DNA of 64,000 nt, from the NCBI GenBank assembly GCA_021791495.1, contig JAJYWN010000023.1:124572-188571 (forward strand). Reading direction: 5' to 3'. Shown one piece after another: positions 8,076-17,265 of this stretch; the first letter of the stretch is position 1; every line of letters starts with the position of its first letter. The notes beneath the pieces are model-generated. The model was not told where the DNA came from and did no database searches. It saw only the letters and a program-made list of their open reading frames with translations. The translations under genes were made by a program, and so were the position numbers. This DNA comes from Bacillota bacterium. Its GTDB lineage: Bacteria > Bacillota > Sulfobacillia > JAJYWN01.

Positions 8076-9188
8076 GTGAAAGTCACGGTGTTGGGCGGCG
8101 GTAACGGCGCGTTTATCACTGCGGCAGATCTGGCGGGCCGTGGTCACCGGGTGAAGATCTACGAAGCCCCCGAATTCAGCAAGGCCCTGGAACCCGTCAA
8201 GGAACGGGGGGGCATCGAACTGGAAGTCCGCGCCGCCCTCAAACTCTCGGCCGGATTCTGGCCTGTGGAGGCTGTTTTCGACGCCCGCCAGGCGGTGGAG
8301 GAAGCGGAGATCATCCTCCTGGTCGTGCCGGCCTTCGCCCAGAAACGTTTCGCCGAACTGGTCGGCCCCCACCTGACGGACGACCAGGTGGTCATGATGA
8401 GCCCTGGGAACTTCGGCGGGGCCATTGAATTCGCCAAGATCATCAAGGAGAAGGGCGCCAAGGGCCGCCCCATCATCATGGAAAGCGAGTGCATGATCTA
8501 CTCGGGCTTCAAGGGCAGTCCCACGTCCGCCTGGGTGAGCGGTTTTAAGAACGGCATGCGCGCCGCGGCTTTCCCGGCCGTGGACGGGGCCCGGGGCATC
8601 AGCGTCATTCACCAGATTTACCCGCAGACCCAACTCTTCCATAATGTCATCGAAACCGGACTGGGTAACGTGAACACCGTCTTCCACGCACCCATCCTGG
8701 TCCTGAACGCCGGCCGGGTCGAGTCGGATAAGGACGAGTTCCTCTTCTACTGGGAGGGCTGCTCCCCGTCGGTGGGGCGCGTCGTTGAAGGGGTCGAAGC
8801 GGAACGGATGGCCCTTGGCAAGGCTCTCGGCATCCAGCCCATTCCCTTCAAAGACGTTATGATCGAGTGGTATGGTCACCAGGGTGCCAAGGGTGAGACC
8901 CTCTCGAAGATCATGGCCACCAATCCGGCCTACGAATGGGACACCGCCCCCCGGGACCTGCACCACCGCTTCCTGCTCGAAGACATTCCCTACGGGATGG
9001 TGGCCATGGAAGACCTCGGGAAGCTGACCGGTGTTCCCACTCCGCTCACCACGGCCGTGATCGAGCTGGCCTGTCGGCTCTTGGATGATGACCTGCGCGC
9101 GAAAGCCCGCAGCCTGCCCTCTTTGGGACTGGCCGGGCTCACCGTGGAGCAGTTCAAAGCGGTCATGGAGACGGGAAAAGGTTTCTAG
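8076..9188 (+). CDS. NAD(P)-dependent opine/octopine dehydrogenase-family protein
   Basis: A 370-aa oxidoreductase with an N-terminal Rossmann fold (VTVLGGGNGAFITAADLAGRGHRVKIYE) and a C-terminal octopine-dehydrogenase helical domain (GVPTPLTTAVIELACRLL). Known members reductively join a 2-keto acid to an amino group, or run in reverse to split an opine. GTG 8076 follows AAGGAGG by about ten bases. It opens the plus-strand catabolic island and is followed by an FAD enzyme; the pair could oxidise an N-substituted amino acid, but substrate and direction are unknown. A ketopantoate reductase-like role is a less likely alternative. Confidence 0.82.
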   Translation: MKVTVLGGGNGAFITAADLAGRGHRVKIYEAPEFSKALEPVKERGGIELEVRAALKLSAGFWPVEAVFDARQAVEEAEIILLVVPAFAQKRFAELVGPHLTDDQVVMMSPGNFGGAIEFAKIIKEKGAKGRPIIMESECMIYSGFKGSPTSAWVSGFKNGMRAAAFPAVDGARGISVIHQIYPQTQLFHNVIETGLGNVNTVFHAPILVLNAGRVESDKDEFLFYWEGCSPSVGRVVEGVEAERMALGKALGIQPIPFKDVMIEWYGHQGAKGETLSKIMATNPAYEWDTAPRDLHHRFLLEDIPYGMVAMEDLGKLTGVPTPLTTAVIELACRLLDDDLRAKARSLPSLGLAGLTVEQFKAVMETGKGF

Positions 9189-9326
9189 CCTCGTCGCCAC
9201 CTGTACTAGAGACTCAGCTTCTTGCGTTCTATTACTTAGAGGAATGCGACCCGAAGCGTTGAAAAACGTGCCGTTCACGACATACGACCTGCTCGCTGCC
9301 TGACAAGTCTAGAACCGGGGTGACCC

Positions 9327-10619
9327 ATGTTGGACCAGAACCAGAAGCATTACGACGTCGTTGTCATTGGGGCCGGCTGGGCCGGAGCTTCCGCCGCTCT
9401 TTCGGCGGCGAAGGCCGGCAGCAAGGTCCTGCTCCTCGAGCGCACGGACCTTATTCTCGGCATTGGCCTGGTGGGCGGCATTTTCCGGAATAACGGCCGC
9501 TTCTCCGCCGCTGAGGAAGGGCTGGCCATGGGCGGGGGCAACATCCTCTTCAAGGTCATGGATGGGTGCTGCCGCCACGCGAACATTGAGTTTCCTGGAC
9601 ACAAGCACGCCAGCCTCTATGACGTAACCCGCATCGAGGGCGACGTCCGGCGCATCCTGGGCGAATACGGCGTCGACCTGAAAACCGAGACCAGGGTGAC
9701 CAAGGTCGAGTCCAACGGTGACCGGCTCACGGCTGTGGTGGACGCCAATGGCGAAGCCTACCATGCCGACGCCTTCGTGGACACCACCGGGACCTTCGGT
9801 CCCATGGGCAACTGCTCGAAGTACGGGAACGGCTGCGCCATGTGCATCATGCGTTGCCACTCGTACGGCCCGCGGGTTAGCGTCAGCGCGCAGTCGGGCG
9901 CCAGGGAATTCGTCGGTGAAAGCACTCCGGGGAAGTTTGGGGCCATGGGTGGCGCCTGCAAAATCCTCCTGGATTCACTGGACGATTCGGTGCGCGTCCC
10001 CTTGGAGCGGGACGGCGTTCTGGTCATCGAGCTGTCGCCGGAAATGATCAACTCCACCAAGCTGATGATCAAGGCTTGCCAGCAATACGCCCTGAAAGAG
10101 TTCGCCGAGAACATTGTCCTCCTCGACACGGGCCACGCCAAATTGATGTCGCCCTACTTCCCCCTGGAAAAGATGCGCGAGATCCCCGGTTTCGAGCGGG
10201 CCCGGTTCTTTGACCCCCTGGCCGGCGGAAAGGCGAACTCCATGCGCTTCTTCGCCGTGGCTCCCCGCGACGACACCTTGAAGGTGGACGGGGTAGCCAA
10301 TCTTTTCGTCGGCGGCGAAAAGTGCGGCCTCTACATCGGCCATACGGAAGCTATCGCCACGGGCGCTCTGGCCGGCCACAACGCCGCCCTAAAGGCTCAG
10401 GGCAAGGATTCCATCACCCTTCCAGTGGAAAGCGCCATCGGCGACTTCATCCATTACGGCGGTGAGGTCATCCGCACCCCGGGTGGCACGGCCCAGCGGT
10501 TCACCTTCTCCGGAGCCGCATACTTCCAGCGGATGAAGGAGCGGGGGACTTACTCCACCGACGTCGAGGCCATCCACGGGAAGATGAAGAAGCTCGGAGT
10601 CGCGGGAATCCTCAACTAG
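9327..10619 (+). CDS. FAD-dependent oxidoreductase with a cysteine cluster
   Basis: The 430-aa product starts with a dinucleotide-binding motif (VVVIGAGWAGASAALSAAKAGSKVLLLE) and ends with an FAD-closing segment (NLFVGGEKCGLYIGHTEAIATGALAGHNA) reminiscent of the GidA/TrmFO fold. Between them are four closely spaced cysteines at about residues 163, 170, 173 and 177 (C-x6-C-x2-C-x3-C), which could hold an iron-sulfur cluster or a redox disulfide. ATG 9327 follows GGGGTGA. Its place just after the opine-type dehydrogenase and before a molybdenum hydroxylase argues for a catabolic role rather than tRNA modification. The exact reaction is not known. Confidence 0.72.
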   Translation: MLDQNQKHYDVVVIGAGWAGASAALSAAKAGSKVLLLERTDLILGIGLVGGIFRNNGRFSAAEEGLAMGGGNILFKVMDGCCRHANIEFPGHKHASLYDVTRIEGDVRRILGEYGVDLKTETRVTKVESNGDRLTAVVDANGEAYHADAFVDTTGTFGPMGNCSKYGNGCAMCIMRCHSYGPRVSVSAQSGAREFVGESTPGKFGAMGGACKILLDSLDDSVRVPLERDGVLVIELSPEMINSTKLMIKACQQYALKEFAENIVLLDTGHAKLMSPYFPLEKMREIPGFERARFFDPLAGGKANSMRFFAVAPRDDTLKVDGVANLFVGGEKCGLYIGHTEAIATGALAGHNAALKAQGKDSITLPVESAIGDFIHYGGEVIRTPGGTAQRFTFSGAAYFQRMKERGTYSTDVEAIHGKMKKLGVAGILN

Positions 10620-10765
10620 CACCGAAACCCGGCAGGGATTACGCCGCGGTGGGCGAAACGTCGAAACAGCTAGGAAGATGTCAAACAGGTTGACAGTCTC
10701 TTATGTATGACCGCCAGACACCGCTGGGGTGGTGGGCGGCACCGGCCGTGTCCGAGGAGCCTGCA

Positions 10766-11689
10766 ATGTTTGAGATTACGAGTGTGGCCAAACCCGCGAC
10801 GGTAGACGAAGCCCTGACTTACCTAACCAGGGGTGGGGCCACTATGGCGAAAACGGGAGCAGCGCAACCGGGCGTCAGGCTCCTGGCCGGAGGCACCGAC
10901 CTCCTGGTGGCCTCTCGCGACCGGAACCTGCGCTGGGAGACGCTGATTGACCTGAAAAACATTCCGGAGCTGCACGGGATTCATCTTTCCGGCGGGACTC
11001 TGCGCGTTGGGTCCACCACGACCATCCATGAACTGGCCGCGTCACCGTTGGTAGCCGCAACTCTCCCGCCGCTGGCCGAGGCGGCCGGGATGCTCGGGTC
11101 GTATCAGTTGAGGCAGCGGGCGACCCTCGGCGGGAACATCTGCAATGCCTCGCCCGCCACCGAGACGGCATGCCCGTTGCTGGTGGGTAACGCCCGCGTC
11201 CAACTGGCCGGACCAACCGGGACTAGGACGGTTCCACTCTGCGAGCTTCTCCTGGCCCCTGGAAAGACGGCCTTGGAAAGCGGGGAGATCTTGGTCTCGG
11301 TGGAATGCGCAGTCCCGGAGCGAGCGCACCCGGACCTTCGGTATGGCGGCGCCTACATCAAGCTGGGCCCTCGCCGGGCCATGGATATCGCCATCGTCAA
11401 CGTGGCCGTCCTGGTGGGCTTGGACACCGACAGTGTTTGCCGGGATGCCCGCATCGCTCTGGGCTCTGTGGGCCCCACCGCCTTCCGGGTGCCCCAGGCC
11501 GAAGACCTGCTTATCGGCCAGGCGTTAGGCTCTAACGCCGTGGCGGCCGCGGCGGACGCGGCGCGCGCGGCGGCCCGTCCCATCACCGACATCCGCGCCA
11601 CCGCCGGGTATCGCCTGGACATGGTCCGTAATCTTGTGGAAACAGCCATCATAACCGCTTTGGAGAGGGTGACTCCGGCTGGGCTCTGA
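10766..11689 (+). CDS. Molybdenum hydroxylase, FAD-binding medium subunit (CoxM/XdhB-type)
   Basis: A 307-aa subunit of a xanthine dehydrogenase-family enzyme. It passes electrons from the 2Fe-2S subunit through FAD to an acceptor. Visible motifs are VRLLAGGTDLL, the FAD loop LRQRATLGGNICNASPATETACPLL and a C-terminal CO_deh_flav_C domain ending in TAGYRLDMVRNLVETAI. I chose ATG 10766 with GAGGAG six bases upstream; the open frame extends to 10703, but the extra residues are unlike the family. It is the first gene of a medium-small-large (M-S-L) set typical of bacterial molybdenum hydroxylases. Confidence 0.92.
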   Translation: MFEITSVAKPATVDEALTYLTRGGATMAKTGAAQPGVRLLAGGTDLLVASRDRNLRWETLIDLKNIPELHGIHLSGGTLRVGSTTTIHELAASPLVAATLPPLAEAAGMLGSYQLRQRATLGGNICNASPATETACPLLVGNARVQLAGPTGTRTVPLCELLLAPGKTALESGEILVSVECAVPERAHPDLRYGGAYIKLGPRRAMDIAIVNVAVLVGLDTDSVCRDARIALGSVGPTAFRVPQAEDLLIGQALGSNAVAAAADAARAAARPITDIRATAGYRLDMVRNLVETAIITALERVTPAGL

Positions 11690-11702
11690 CGGCACGAATT
11701 CA

Positions 11703-12239
11703 GTGGGTGCAGGCACGGCGACCATTCGAGTCACCGTTAACGGCAGGCCGGAGTCGCTTCAGGTCCCGGTCGGTTTGACGCTCCTGGAAATGGTTCGGGA
11801 TAGTCTGGGGCTGAAAGGGACCAAGGAAGGCTGCTCCGCGGGAGACTGCGGCGCCTGCACGGTCCTCCTGAACGGCCGCCCCGTGAACTCCTGTTTGGTC
11901 CTGGCCGTGGAGGCCGACGGCCACGACGTCACGACCATCGAAGGCCTCGTGGGCGCCGGTGGCGGGGATGACACCGGGAACGACCTGCATCCGGTCCAGC
12001 GGGCTTTTCTTCGTCACGGCGCCATCCAGTGCGGCTTCTGCTCGCCCGGTATGATCATGACCGCTGTCGGTCTGCTACGGGCCAATCCACATCCCACCGA
12101 AACGGAAGTCCGGACGGCCATTTCCGGGAACCTATGCCGGTGCACCGGCTATGCCAAAATCGTCCAGGCGGTGATGGAGGCCGGCCGGATGATGAGTTTG
12201 CCGGGAGGGGAAGGGGGCCGCGGTCGTGGCAACCACTAG
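11703..12239 (+). CDS. Molybdenum hydroxylase, 2Fe-2S small subunit (CoxS/XdhC-type)
   Basis: A 178-aa iron-sulfur subunit. The plant-type ferredoxin site (EGCSAGDCGACTVLLNG with a later NSC) and the second, helical cluster site (QCGFCSPGMIM and GNLCRCTGY) are both complete. A roughly 20-residue Gly-rich C-terminal tail follows. The start is GTG 11703, without a strong ribosome binding site, so the exact start is less certain. Its end overlaps the large-subunit gene by 14 bases, which indicates coupled translation. Confidence 0.93.
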   Translation: MGAGTATIRVTVNGRPESLQVPVGLTLLEMVRDSLGLKGTKEGCSAGDCGACTVLLNGRPVNSCLVLAVEADGHDVTTIEGLVGAGGGDDTGNDLHPVQRAFLRHGAIQCGFCSPGMIMTAVGLLRANPHPTETEVRTAISGNLCRCTGYAKIVQAVMEAGRMMSLPGGEGGRGRGNH

Positions 12240-14412
12240 CACCCTCACTGCCGTCGGCCGGCCTTTTGAACGTCTGGACGGCGAGCGCAAGGCCCGCGGG
12301 CAGGCCCTCTACGCCGCCGACATTGAGCTTCCGTCCATGCTCCACGGGCGACTGGTGAGGAGTCCTCACGCCCACGCGCGCCTCCTTGGGGTCGATCCTT
12401 CAGCGGCTCTGGCTGTGCCCGGAGTGGTTGCCGTACTTACGGCCAAGGATGTGCCGGGCCGGAACGCCGTAGGGTCTCGTGGTGTGCAGGATCAGCCGAT
12501 TCTGGTCACGGACCACGTCCGTTTCCTGGGTGAGCCAGTGGCCATGGTGGTTGCGGAGAGCGTGGCGGCCGCCACCCAGGGTACCGCCAAAGTGAAGGTC
12601 GACTACGAGCCGCTCCGCGGGGTGTTCACGCCTGAGGAGGCGCTGGCCCCAGACGCGCCGGCCCTCTTCGAGCGGGGTAACCTCTGTCACCAGGCCCGCA
12701 CGCGCCGCGGGGATTTCGACGCCGCCCGCCGCCAGGCCGCTCTGGTCGTCACGAATGTCTATCGGACACCCATGGTGGACCACGCCTTCCTTGAACCGCA
12801 CGCCGCCGTGGCCCGTCCGGACGGCGGCGACGCCGTGACGGTCTGGGTCACGGCCAAAACGGTCCACCCGATGATGGATGAAATCTCGCGCATCCTGGGC
12901 TGGCCGAAGGAGAAGGTGCGCGTGATCGCCGCCACCGTTGGCGGAAGCTTTGGCGGCAAACCGGAGATCCCCCTTGGTTGCCTGGTAGCTTTGGCCGCCG
13001 TAAGAACCGGCCGCCCGGTAAAAATGGTCTATACCAGGGAAGAGACTTTCCAAACCTCGGCCAAGCGCCATCCCTATGTCGTGCGTTTGACCCATGCAAT
13101 GGCCGCCGACGGACACATCTTGGGCCTCCACGCCGACATCACCGCCGATGCCGGCGCCTACACGACGGAGAGCCGGGCCGTGGTCGGGCGTGCCGTTGGC
13201 CATTGCGCCGGGCCTTACTACATCCCGAACGTGGACGTGGAAGGGAGAGCCGTCTTCACGAATAACCCCGCTCCAGGGGCTATGCGGGGCTATGGCGTCC
13301 CCCAGGTGGCTTTCGCCCACGAGATTCAGATGGACATCATCGCCGCCAGGCTGGGCCTGGACCCGGTCGAGGTCCGGCTGCGCAACGTCTTGAAGCCCGG
13401 CCTTCCCACCATCACCGGCCAGCCGGTGCTGGAGGGTGTCGGGGCGGAAGCGTGCCTCCTGCGCATCAGAGAACTCTTGGCGGCCGAGGACGCCACTGAT
13501 CCCTGCCCGCCCCAAGGCGTTCCGGACCGGAACGGTGAGCTTCTGGGCTGGGGGGTGGCCACGTTCTACTATGGCAATGGCCGCACGGCCGTGGAAGACG
13601 TCGGCCGGGCCCGCATCCGGCGAGAGGCCGACGGCAGCTTCACTCTTTTCGTCGGCGTGCCCGACGTGGGCCAGGGTTCCGACACCATTCTGGCTCAGGT
13701 GGCTTGTGAGGAATTGCGCGTGCCGTGGCCGGCGGTAAAGGTCATCTCGGCCGACACGGCCCATACCCTTGAAACGGGCCCCTCCAGCGCCTCACGAGTA
13801 ACGGTGGTGGTTGGGAGGGCGGTCCAGGAGGCGGCGCGCCGGATGCGCGAGTTCCTTGATTCCGGAGGTGGTGCCGATTGGCGACCGGGTGACCCTCTCC
13901 CCGAAATGGCGGCGGAATACAGGACTGATAGCACCAGCTTGGACAAGAACGGTCAAGGCTCTCCCTATGGCACATACACCTATGGAGTGCAGGCGGTGAA
14001 AGTCGGAGTGGACCCGAGGACAGGCAAGGTCGCGGTAAGGAAGGTGTTGGCCGCGTATGACGTGGGTCCGATCGTGAACCCCCTGCTTTTCCAGGGACAG
14101 GTCGAGGGCGGCGTAACCGGAGGCGTCGGATACGCCTTGTTTGAGGGTATTCGCTTGACCGAAGGCCGTGTGGCCAACCCGAACTTCCATACCTACTTAC
14201 TTCCCACAGCACTTGATTCGACCGCGCCGGTGCTGGCTGAAACGGTGGAGAGCCACGACGGTGCCGGGCCTTTCGGGGCCAAGGGCATCGGCGAACCGGC
14301 CTCCATCCCCACGGCGCCGGCCATCGCCAACGCTATCCACCGCGCCACGGGCGGACGCTTTTTCGAATTGCCCATCACCATGGAGAAGGTCTATCGGGCT
14401 CTACGCCGGTGA
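12226..14412 (+). CDS. Molybdenum hydroxylase, molybdopterin-binding large subunit (XdhA-type)
   Basis: The 728-aa catalytic subunit binds the molybdopterin cofactor and hydroxylates a carbon, usually next to a ring nitrogen or an aldehyde. Motifs seen are GRPFERLDGERKARGQALYAADI, GGSFGGKPEIP, GAMRGYGVPQ, the QGSDTI-type Moco loop and a C-terminal FGAKGIGEP containing the expected catalytic glutamate. The aerobic CO dehydrogenase signature AYxCSFR is absent, the equivalent region reading AMRGYG, so it is not a CO dehydrogenase. The length is slightly short for the family. With UbiD decarboxylases and an amidohydrolase downstream, an N-heteroaromatic substrate is plausible, but that is inference. 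Confidence 0.92.
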   Translation: MATTSTLTAVGRPFERLDGERKARGQALYAADIELPSMLHGRLVRSPHAHARLLGVDPSAALAVPGVVAVLTAKDVPGRNAVGSRGVQDQPILVTDHVRFLGEPVAMVVAESVAAATQGTAKVKVDYEPLRGVFTPEEALAPDAPALFERGNLCHQARTRRGDFDAARRQAALVVTNVYRTPMVDHAFLEPHAAVARPDGGDAVTVWVTAKTVHPMMDEISRILGWPKEKVRVIAATVGGSFGGKPEIPLGCLVALAAVRTGRPVKMVYTREETFQTSAKRHPYVVRLTHAMAADGHILGLHADITADAGAYTTESRAVVGRAVGHCAGPYYIPNVDVEGRAVFTNNPAPGAMRGYGVPQVAFAHEIQMDIIAARLGLDPVEVRLRNVLKPGLPTITGQPVLEGVGAEACLLRIRELLAAEDATDPCPPQGVPDRNGELLGWGVATFYYGNGRTAVEDVGRARIRREADGSFTLFVGVPDVGQGSDTILAQVACEELRVPWPAVKVISADTAHTLETGPSSASRVTVVVGRAVQEAARRMREFLDSGGGADWRPGDPLPEMAAEYRTDSTSLDKNGQGSPYGTYTYGVQAVKVGVDPRTGKVAVRKVLAAYDVGPIVNPLLFQGQVEGGVTGGVGYALFEGIRLTEGRVANPNFHTYLLPTALDSTAPVLAETVESHDGAGPFGAKGIGEPASIPTAPAIANAIHRATGGRFFELPITMEKVYRALRR

Positions 14413-14545
14413 GAGCAGGGGCCTAAGGACCGGGGGAGCGCCGCGGCCGGCCCGACCTCTTTTACCGGGAGTTTTGCACGTCGGATGTAGGCAACTGGAC
14501 GATGGAAAAGGGTCGAAATCCCGAGTGAATCGTGGAGGTGCTATC

Positions 14546-15580
14546 GTGATCAGTCTGTTCGGAATGGGTCGTCTCCGGTCCAGGCGGATTGTCTTGGCAG
14601 TGACAATTATCGCCATCCTGTCGCTGGTCGGCTTCTCCGCCGGCTGCGCCAAGAAAAAGGAGAAGTTTCCAAGCAAGGCCGTGACTTTCATCGTTCCGAT
14701 GAGCCCCGGTGGCGGTGTGGACACCATGTCTCGTGGCATCGCGAGCTACGTCCAGAAGTACCTCGGTCAGCCCCTGGTCGTCGAGAACGTTCCGGGCCCC
14801 GGCTCGGTGAACGCTATCGCCCAGGTCATGAAGGCCCCGAAAGACGGCTATACGATTATGGCCGTGACCACACCCATTATGATCAGCATCCACCTCTATG
14901 AGAAGCAGATGGCGCTGGCTAAGCCGTTCATGGAGTCGTGGAAACCGATTTTCGCCTTCCTCACCGGTGACGGCAACGGCCTGGCGGTCCGCAAAGGCAC
15001 TTTCAAGGATATCAACGCCCTAGTGGCTGAAGCGAAGAAGCGGACCCTCAAGGTCGGCGGCGCCACCGGTTTCGGTTCCAGTGACCACGCCACGCTCCTG
15101 CAGTTCGCCGACGCTTACGGCGGTAGCTACGACTACATCCCGCATGGTGGTGGCGGCGAGGCCATGGCCTCGCTCCTGGGCGGCAAGATCGATGCCTTGA
15201 TGATCAGCCTCTCCGGCGACGCGGTGGACCTCAGCCGCGTGGACATCCTGGGCGTCAGCATCGCCGACCGGTTTGAAGGCTACCCGAACATCCCGACCTT
15301 CAAGGAACTGGGACATCCCGAGCTGACCCTGAACTGGGCCGTCGGCGCCTACGCGCCGCCGGACGTTCCCGACGATGTGGTGAAGACCCTGGAGACCGCT
15401 TTCGACAAGGCCTTCCACGACCCGGACTTCCAGAAGTGGGCCAAGCAGGCCAAGAAGCCCATCGGCACCGGTTGGAACGCCAAGCAGTGGGGGGACTTCC
15501 TGAAAGGCTACGAAGCTTCCGCTCTGAAGATCCTGCCGAAGATGCAGGCGGAAATGCAGAAAGCCCAGTCCGGCAAATAG
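14546..15580 (+). CDS. tctC: Tripartite tricarboxylate transporter substrate-binding lipoprotein (module 1)
   Basis: A 344-aa TctC/Bug-family extracytoplasmic receptor that captures a carboxylate. GTG 14546 follows GGAGG by seven bases. A hydrophobic leader ends in a lipobox (FSAGC), so Cys34 should be lipidated in the mature protein. The family core follows: FPSKAVTFIVPMSPGGGVDTMSRGIA, the QPLVVENVPG segment, and C-terminal GAYAPPDVPDDVVKTLE. A strong hairpin lies between this gene and tctA. It is paralogous to the binding protein at 21640-22659; the two probably recognise different but related acids. Confidence 0.92.
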   Translation: MISLFGMGRLRSRRIVLAVTIIAILSLVGFSAGCAKKKEKFPSKAVTFIVPMSPGGGVDTMSRGIASYVQKYLGQPLVVENVPGPGSVNAIAQVMKAPKDGYTIMAVTTPIMISIHLYEKQMALAKPFMESWKPIFAFLTGDGNGLAVRKGTFKDINALVAEAKKRTLKVGGATGFGSSDHATLLQFADAYGGSYDYIPHGGGGEAMASLLGGKIDALMISLSGDAVDLSRVDILGVSIADRFEGYPNIPTFKELGHPELTLNWAVGAYAPPDVPDDVVKTLETAFDKAFHDPDFQKWAKQAKKPIGTGWNAKQWGDFLKGYEASALKILPKMQAEMQKAQSGK

Positions 15581-15627
15581 CCGGCGGGCGCGCCGTCTTC
15601 GCGCATACCTGAAGTGTTTCCCCGTCT

Positions 15628-15666
15628 ACGGGAAGGCCCGCGTGATGCTCCGCGCGGCCTTCCCGT
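15628..15666 (+). terminator. Intercistronic hairpin after tctC-1
   Basis: ACGGGAAGGCC at 15628-15638 pairs perfectly with GGCCTTCCCGT at 15656-15666 and the stem can extend inward. There is no T-run, so it is more likely an mRNA 3'-end stabiliser or attenuator that raises binding-protein output relative to the permease. Confidence 0.6.
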
Positions 15667-15705
15667 GGCGGGAGACCATCGACTGACGTTAGGAGGCTTG
15701 GACTG

Positions 15706-17217
15706 GTGAACTGGGTACAAGGCCTGTTCATGGCCATCAGTCCGGTATCGATTTTCGCCGTCTTCCTTGGCGTCTTCGTCGGCATCATTATCGGCGTGAT
15801 ACCGGGCATCGGAGCCGGCGTCGGGCTGACGCTTCTCTTGCCGTTTCTGATGAACCAGCCGGCCCTGATCGGACTGGCCCTGCTCCTGGGCCTTTGGGCG
15901 GCCGACGGCTACGGCGCGTCGATCTCCTCGATCCTGATCAACGTCCCGGGCGGCTCAGGCGCTGTGGCCACCTGTTTCGACGGATACCCCATGGCCCGGC
16001 AGGGTAAGGCCGGTCAGGCCATCGGCCTGTCCATGGGCGCATCCCTCATCGGTGGGTTGTTCGGAACCGCGGTCCTGATGTTCTTGGCCCCACCCATGGC
16101 CGAGTTCGCCATCAAGATCGGTCCGGCGGAGTACACCTTACTCGGGTTGACCGGACTGACCATGGTCGGCGGTCTGTCTGGTGATGATCCCATCAAAGGC
16201 GTGGTTTCCGCCGCGGTCGGACTGATGCTGAGCTTCGTCGGCTACGATCTGACCACCGGTTTCATCCGCTACTCCTTCGGTCAGAAGTACCTCTACGGCG
16301 GCATCGAGTTCGGCCTGGCCATGATCGGCCTTTTCGCCATCAGCAGCCTGGTCGAGTCCACCCAGGAAGAGGAAGAGGACGCTGGCTACCGGGTCCGGGT
16401 TAAGGACAGCACCATCAAGGGGCTTCTCGCCACCGTTAAGTACCCGGGCGCCGTTCTCCGCGGGTCACTGGTCGGCACGGTCCTGGGAGCCTTCCCCGGT
16501 ATCGGCATCGGCGTCAGCAGCATGATGTCTTACTCCATCGAGCAGAAGGTCTCCAAGCATCCGGAGACTTTCGGCAACGGGGCGCCGGAGGGCGTCATCG
16601 GACCGGAGGCCGCCAACAACGCCGTCCAGCCCGCCGCACTCATCCCAGCGTTGGCTCTCGGCATTCCAGGGAGTTCCACCGCCGCCATCTTCATGGGGGC
16701 CCTGATGATGTACGGGTTGAAACCAGGGATGGACCTCTTCAAGACCTCAAGTGCACTGGTCTGGGCCCTCTTCTGGTCCATCGTCGTCGCCAGCTTCATG
16801 TATGTTATTGTCGGCCTCGCTTTCGGCAACTTCTTTGCCAGCATCACGGGGGTGCCCATCGAGTACCTCATCCCGGCGACGATCCTGGTGTCTTTCGTGG
16901 GCGCCTTCGCCATGGACGGTCAATCCACAGCCTGGCTGGTGGTGATTGTCCTTGGGTTCATCGGTTTCATGATGCGCGCCCATAAATACCCCATGGGTCC
17001 CGCCGTTCTAGGGATGGTGTTGGGCGACCTCATCGAGAGGAACTTCAACCGGGCCCTCCTCATTTCTGACCATTCCTACAAGATCTTCTTCAGCGGCGCC
17101 ATCAACTGGGTCCTGTGGATCATCCTGGTCCTGTCCATTTTCGGACCCCTGGCGTGGTCGACCGTGAAGAAGCTGTTTTTGGGCGGCGGGAAAGTCGGCG
17201 CTAAGCCGGCCGCCTAG
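15706..17217 (+). CDS. tctA: Tripartite tricarboxylate transporter large membrane subunit (module 1)
   Basis: A 503-aa polytopic membrane protein of the TctA family, the main channel of a secondary carboxylate importer. Typical blocks include IIIGVIPGIGAGVGLTLLLPF near residue 25, ADGYGASISSILINVPGGSGAVAT and the second-half repeat EGVIGPEAANNAVQPAALIPALALGIPGS. GTG 15706 follows AGGAGG. The gene order here is unusual, C-A-ubiD-B, with the decarboxylase inserted between the two membrane subunits. That strongly suggests the imported acid is the UbiD substrate. Confidence 0.95.
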   Translation: MNWVQGLFMAISPVSIFAVFLGVFVGIIIGVIPGIGAGVGLTLLLPFLMNQPALIGLALLLGLWAADGYGASISSILINVPGGSGAVATCFDGYPMARQGKAGQAIGLSMGASLIGGLFGTAVLMFLAPPMAEFAIKIGPAEYTLLGLTGLTMVGGLSGDDPIKGVVSAAVGLMLSFVGYDLTTGFIRYSFGQKYLYGGIEFGLAMIGLFAISSLVESTQEEEEDAGYRVRVKDSTIKGLLATVKYPGAVLRGSLVGTVLGAFPGIGIGVSSMMSYSIEQKVSKHPETFGNGAPEGVIGPEAANNAVQPAALIPALALGIPGSSTAAIFMGALMMYGLKPGMDLFKTSSALVWALFWSIVVASFMYVIVGLAFGNFFASITGVPIEYLIPATILVSFVGAFAMDGQSTAWLVVIVLGFIGFMMRAHKYPMGPAVLGMVLGDLIERNFNRALLISDHSYKIFFSGAINWVLWIILVLSIFGPLAWSTVKKLFLGGGKVGAKPAA

Positions 17218-17265
17218 AAGACGGGGCCGCCGGATCATCCACGATACTTGGGAGGTATTGGTTCA

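Noticed and set aside
12226-14412. Aerobic CO dehydrogenase large subunit
   Set aside because: The active-site AYxCSFR loop is absent and the gene context is catabolic, so only the broader molybdenum hydroxylase family is supported.
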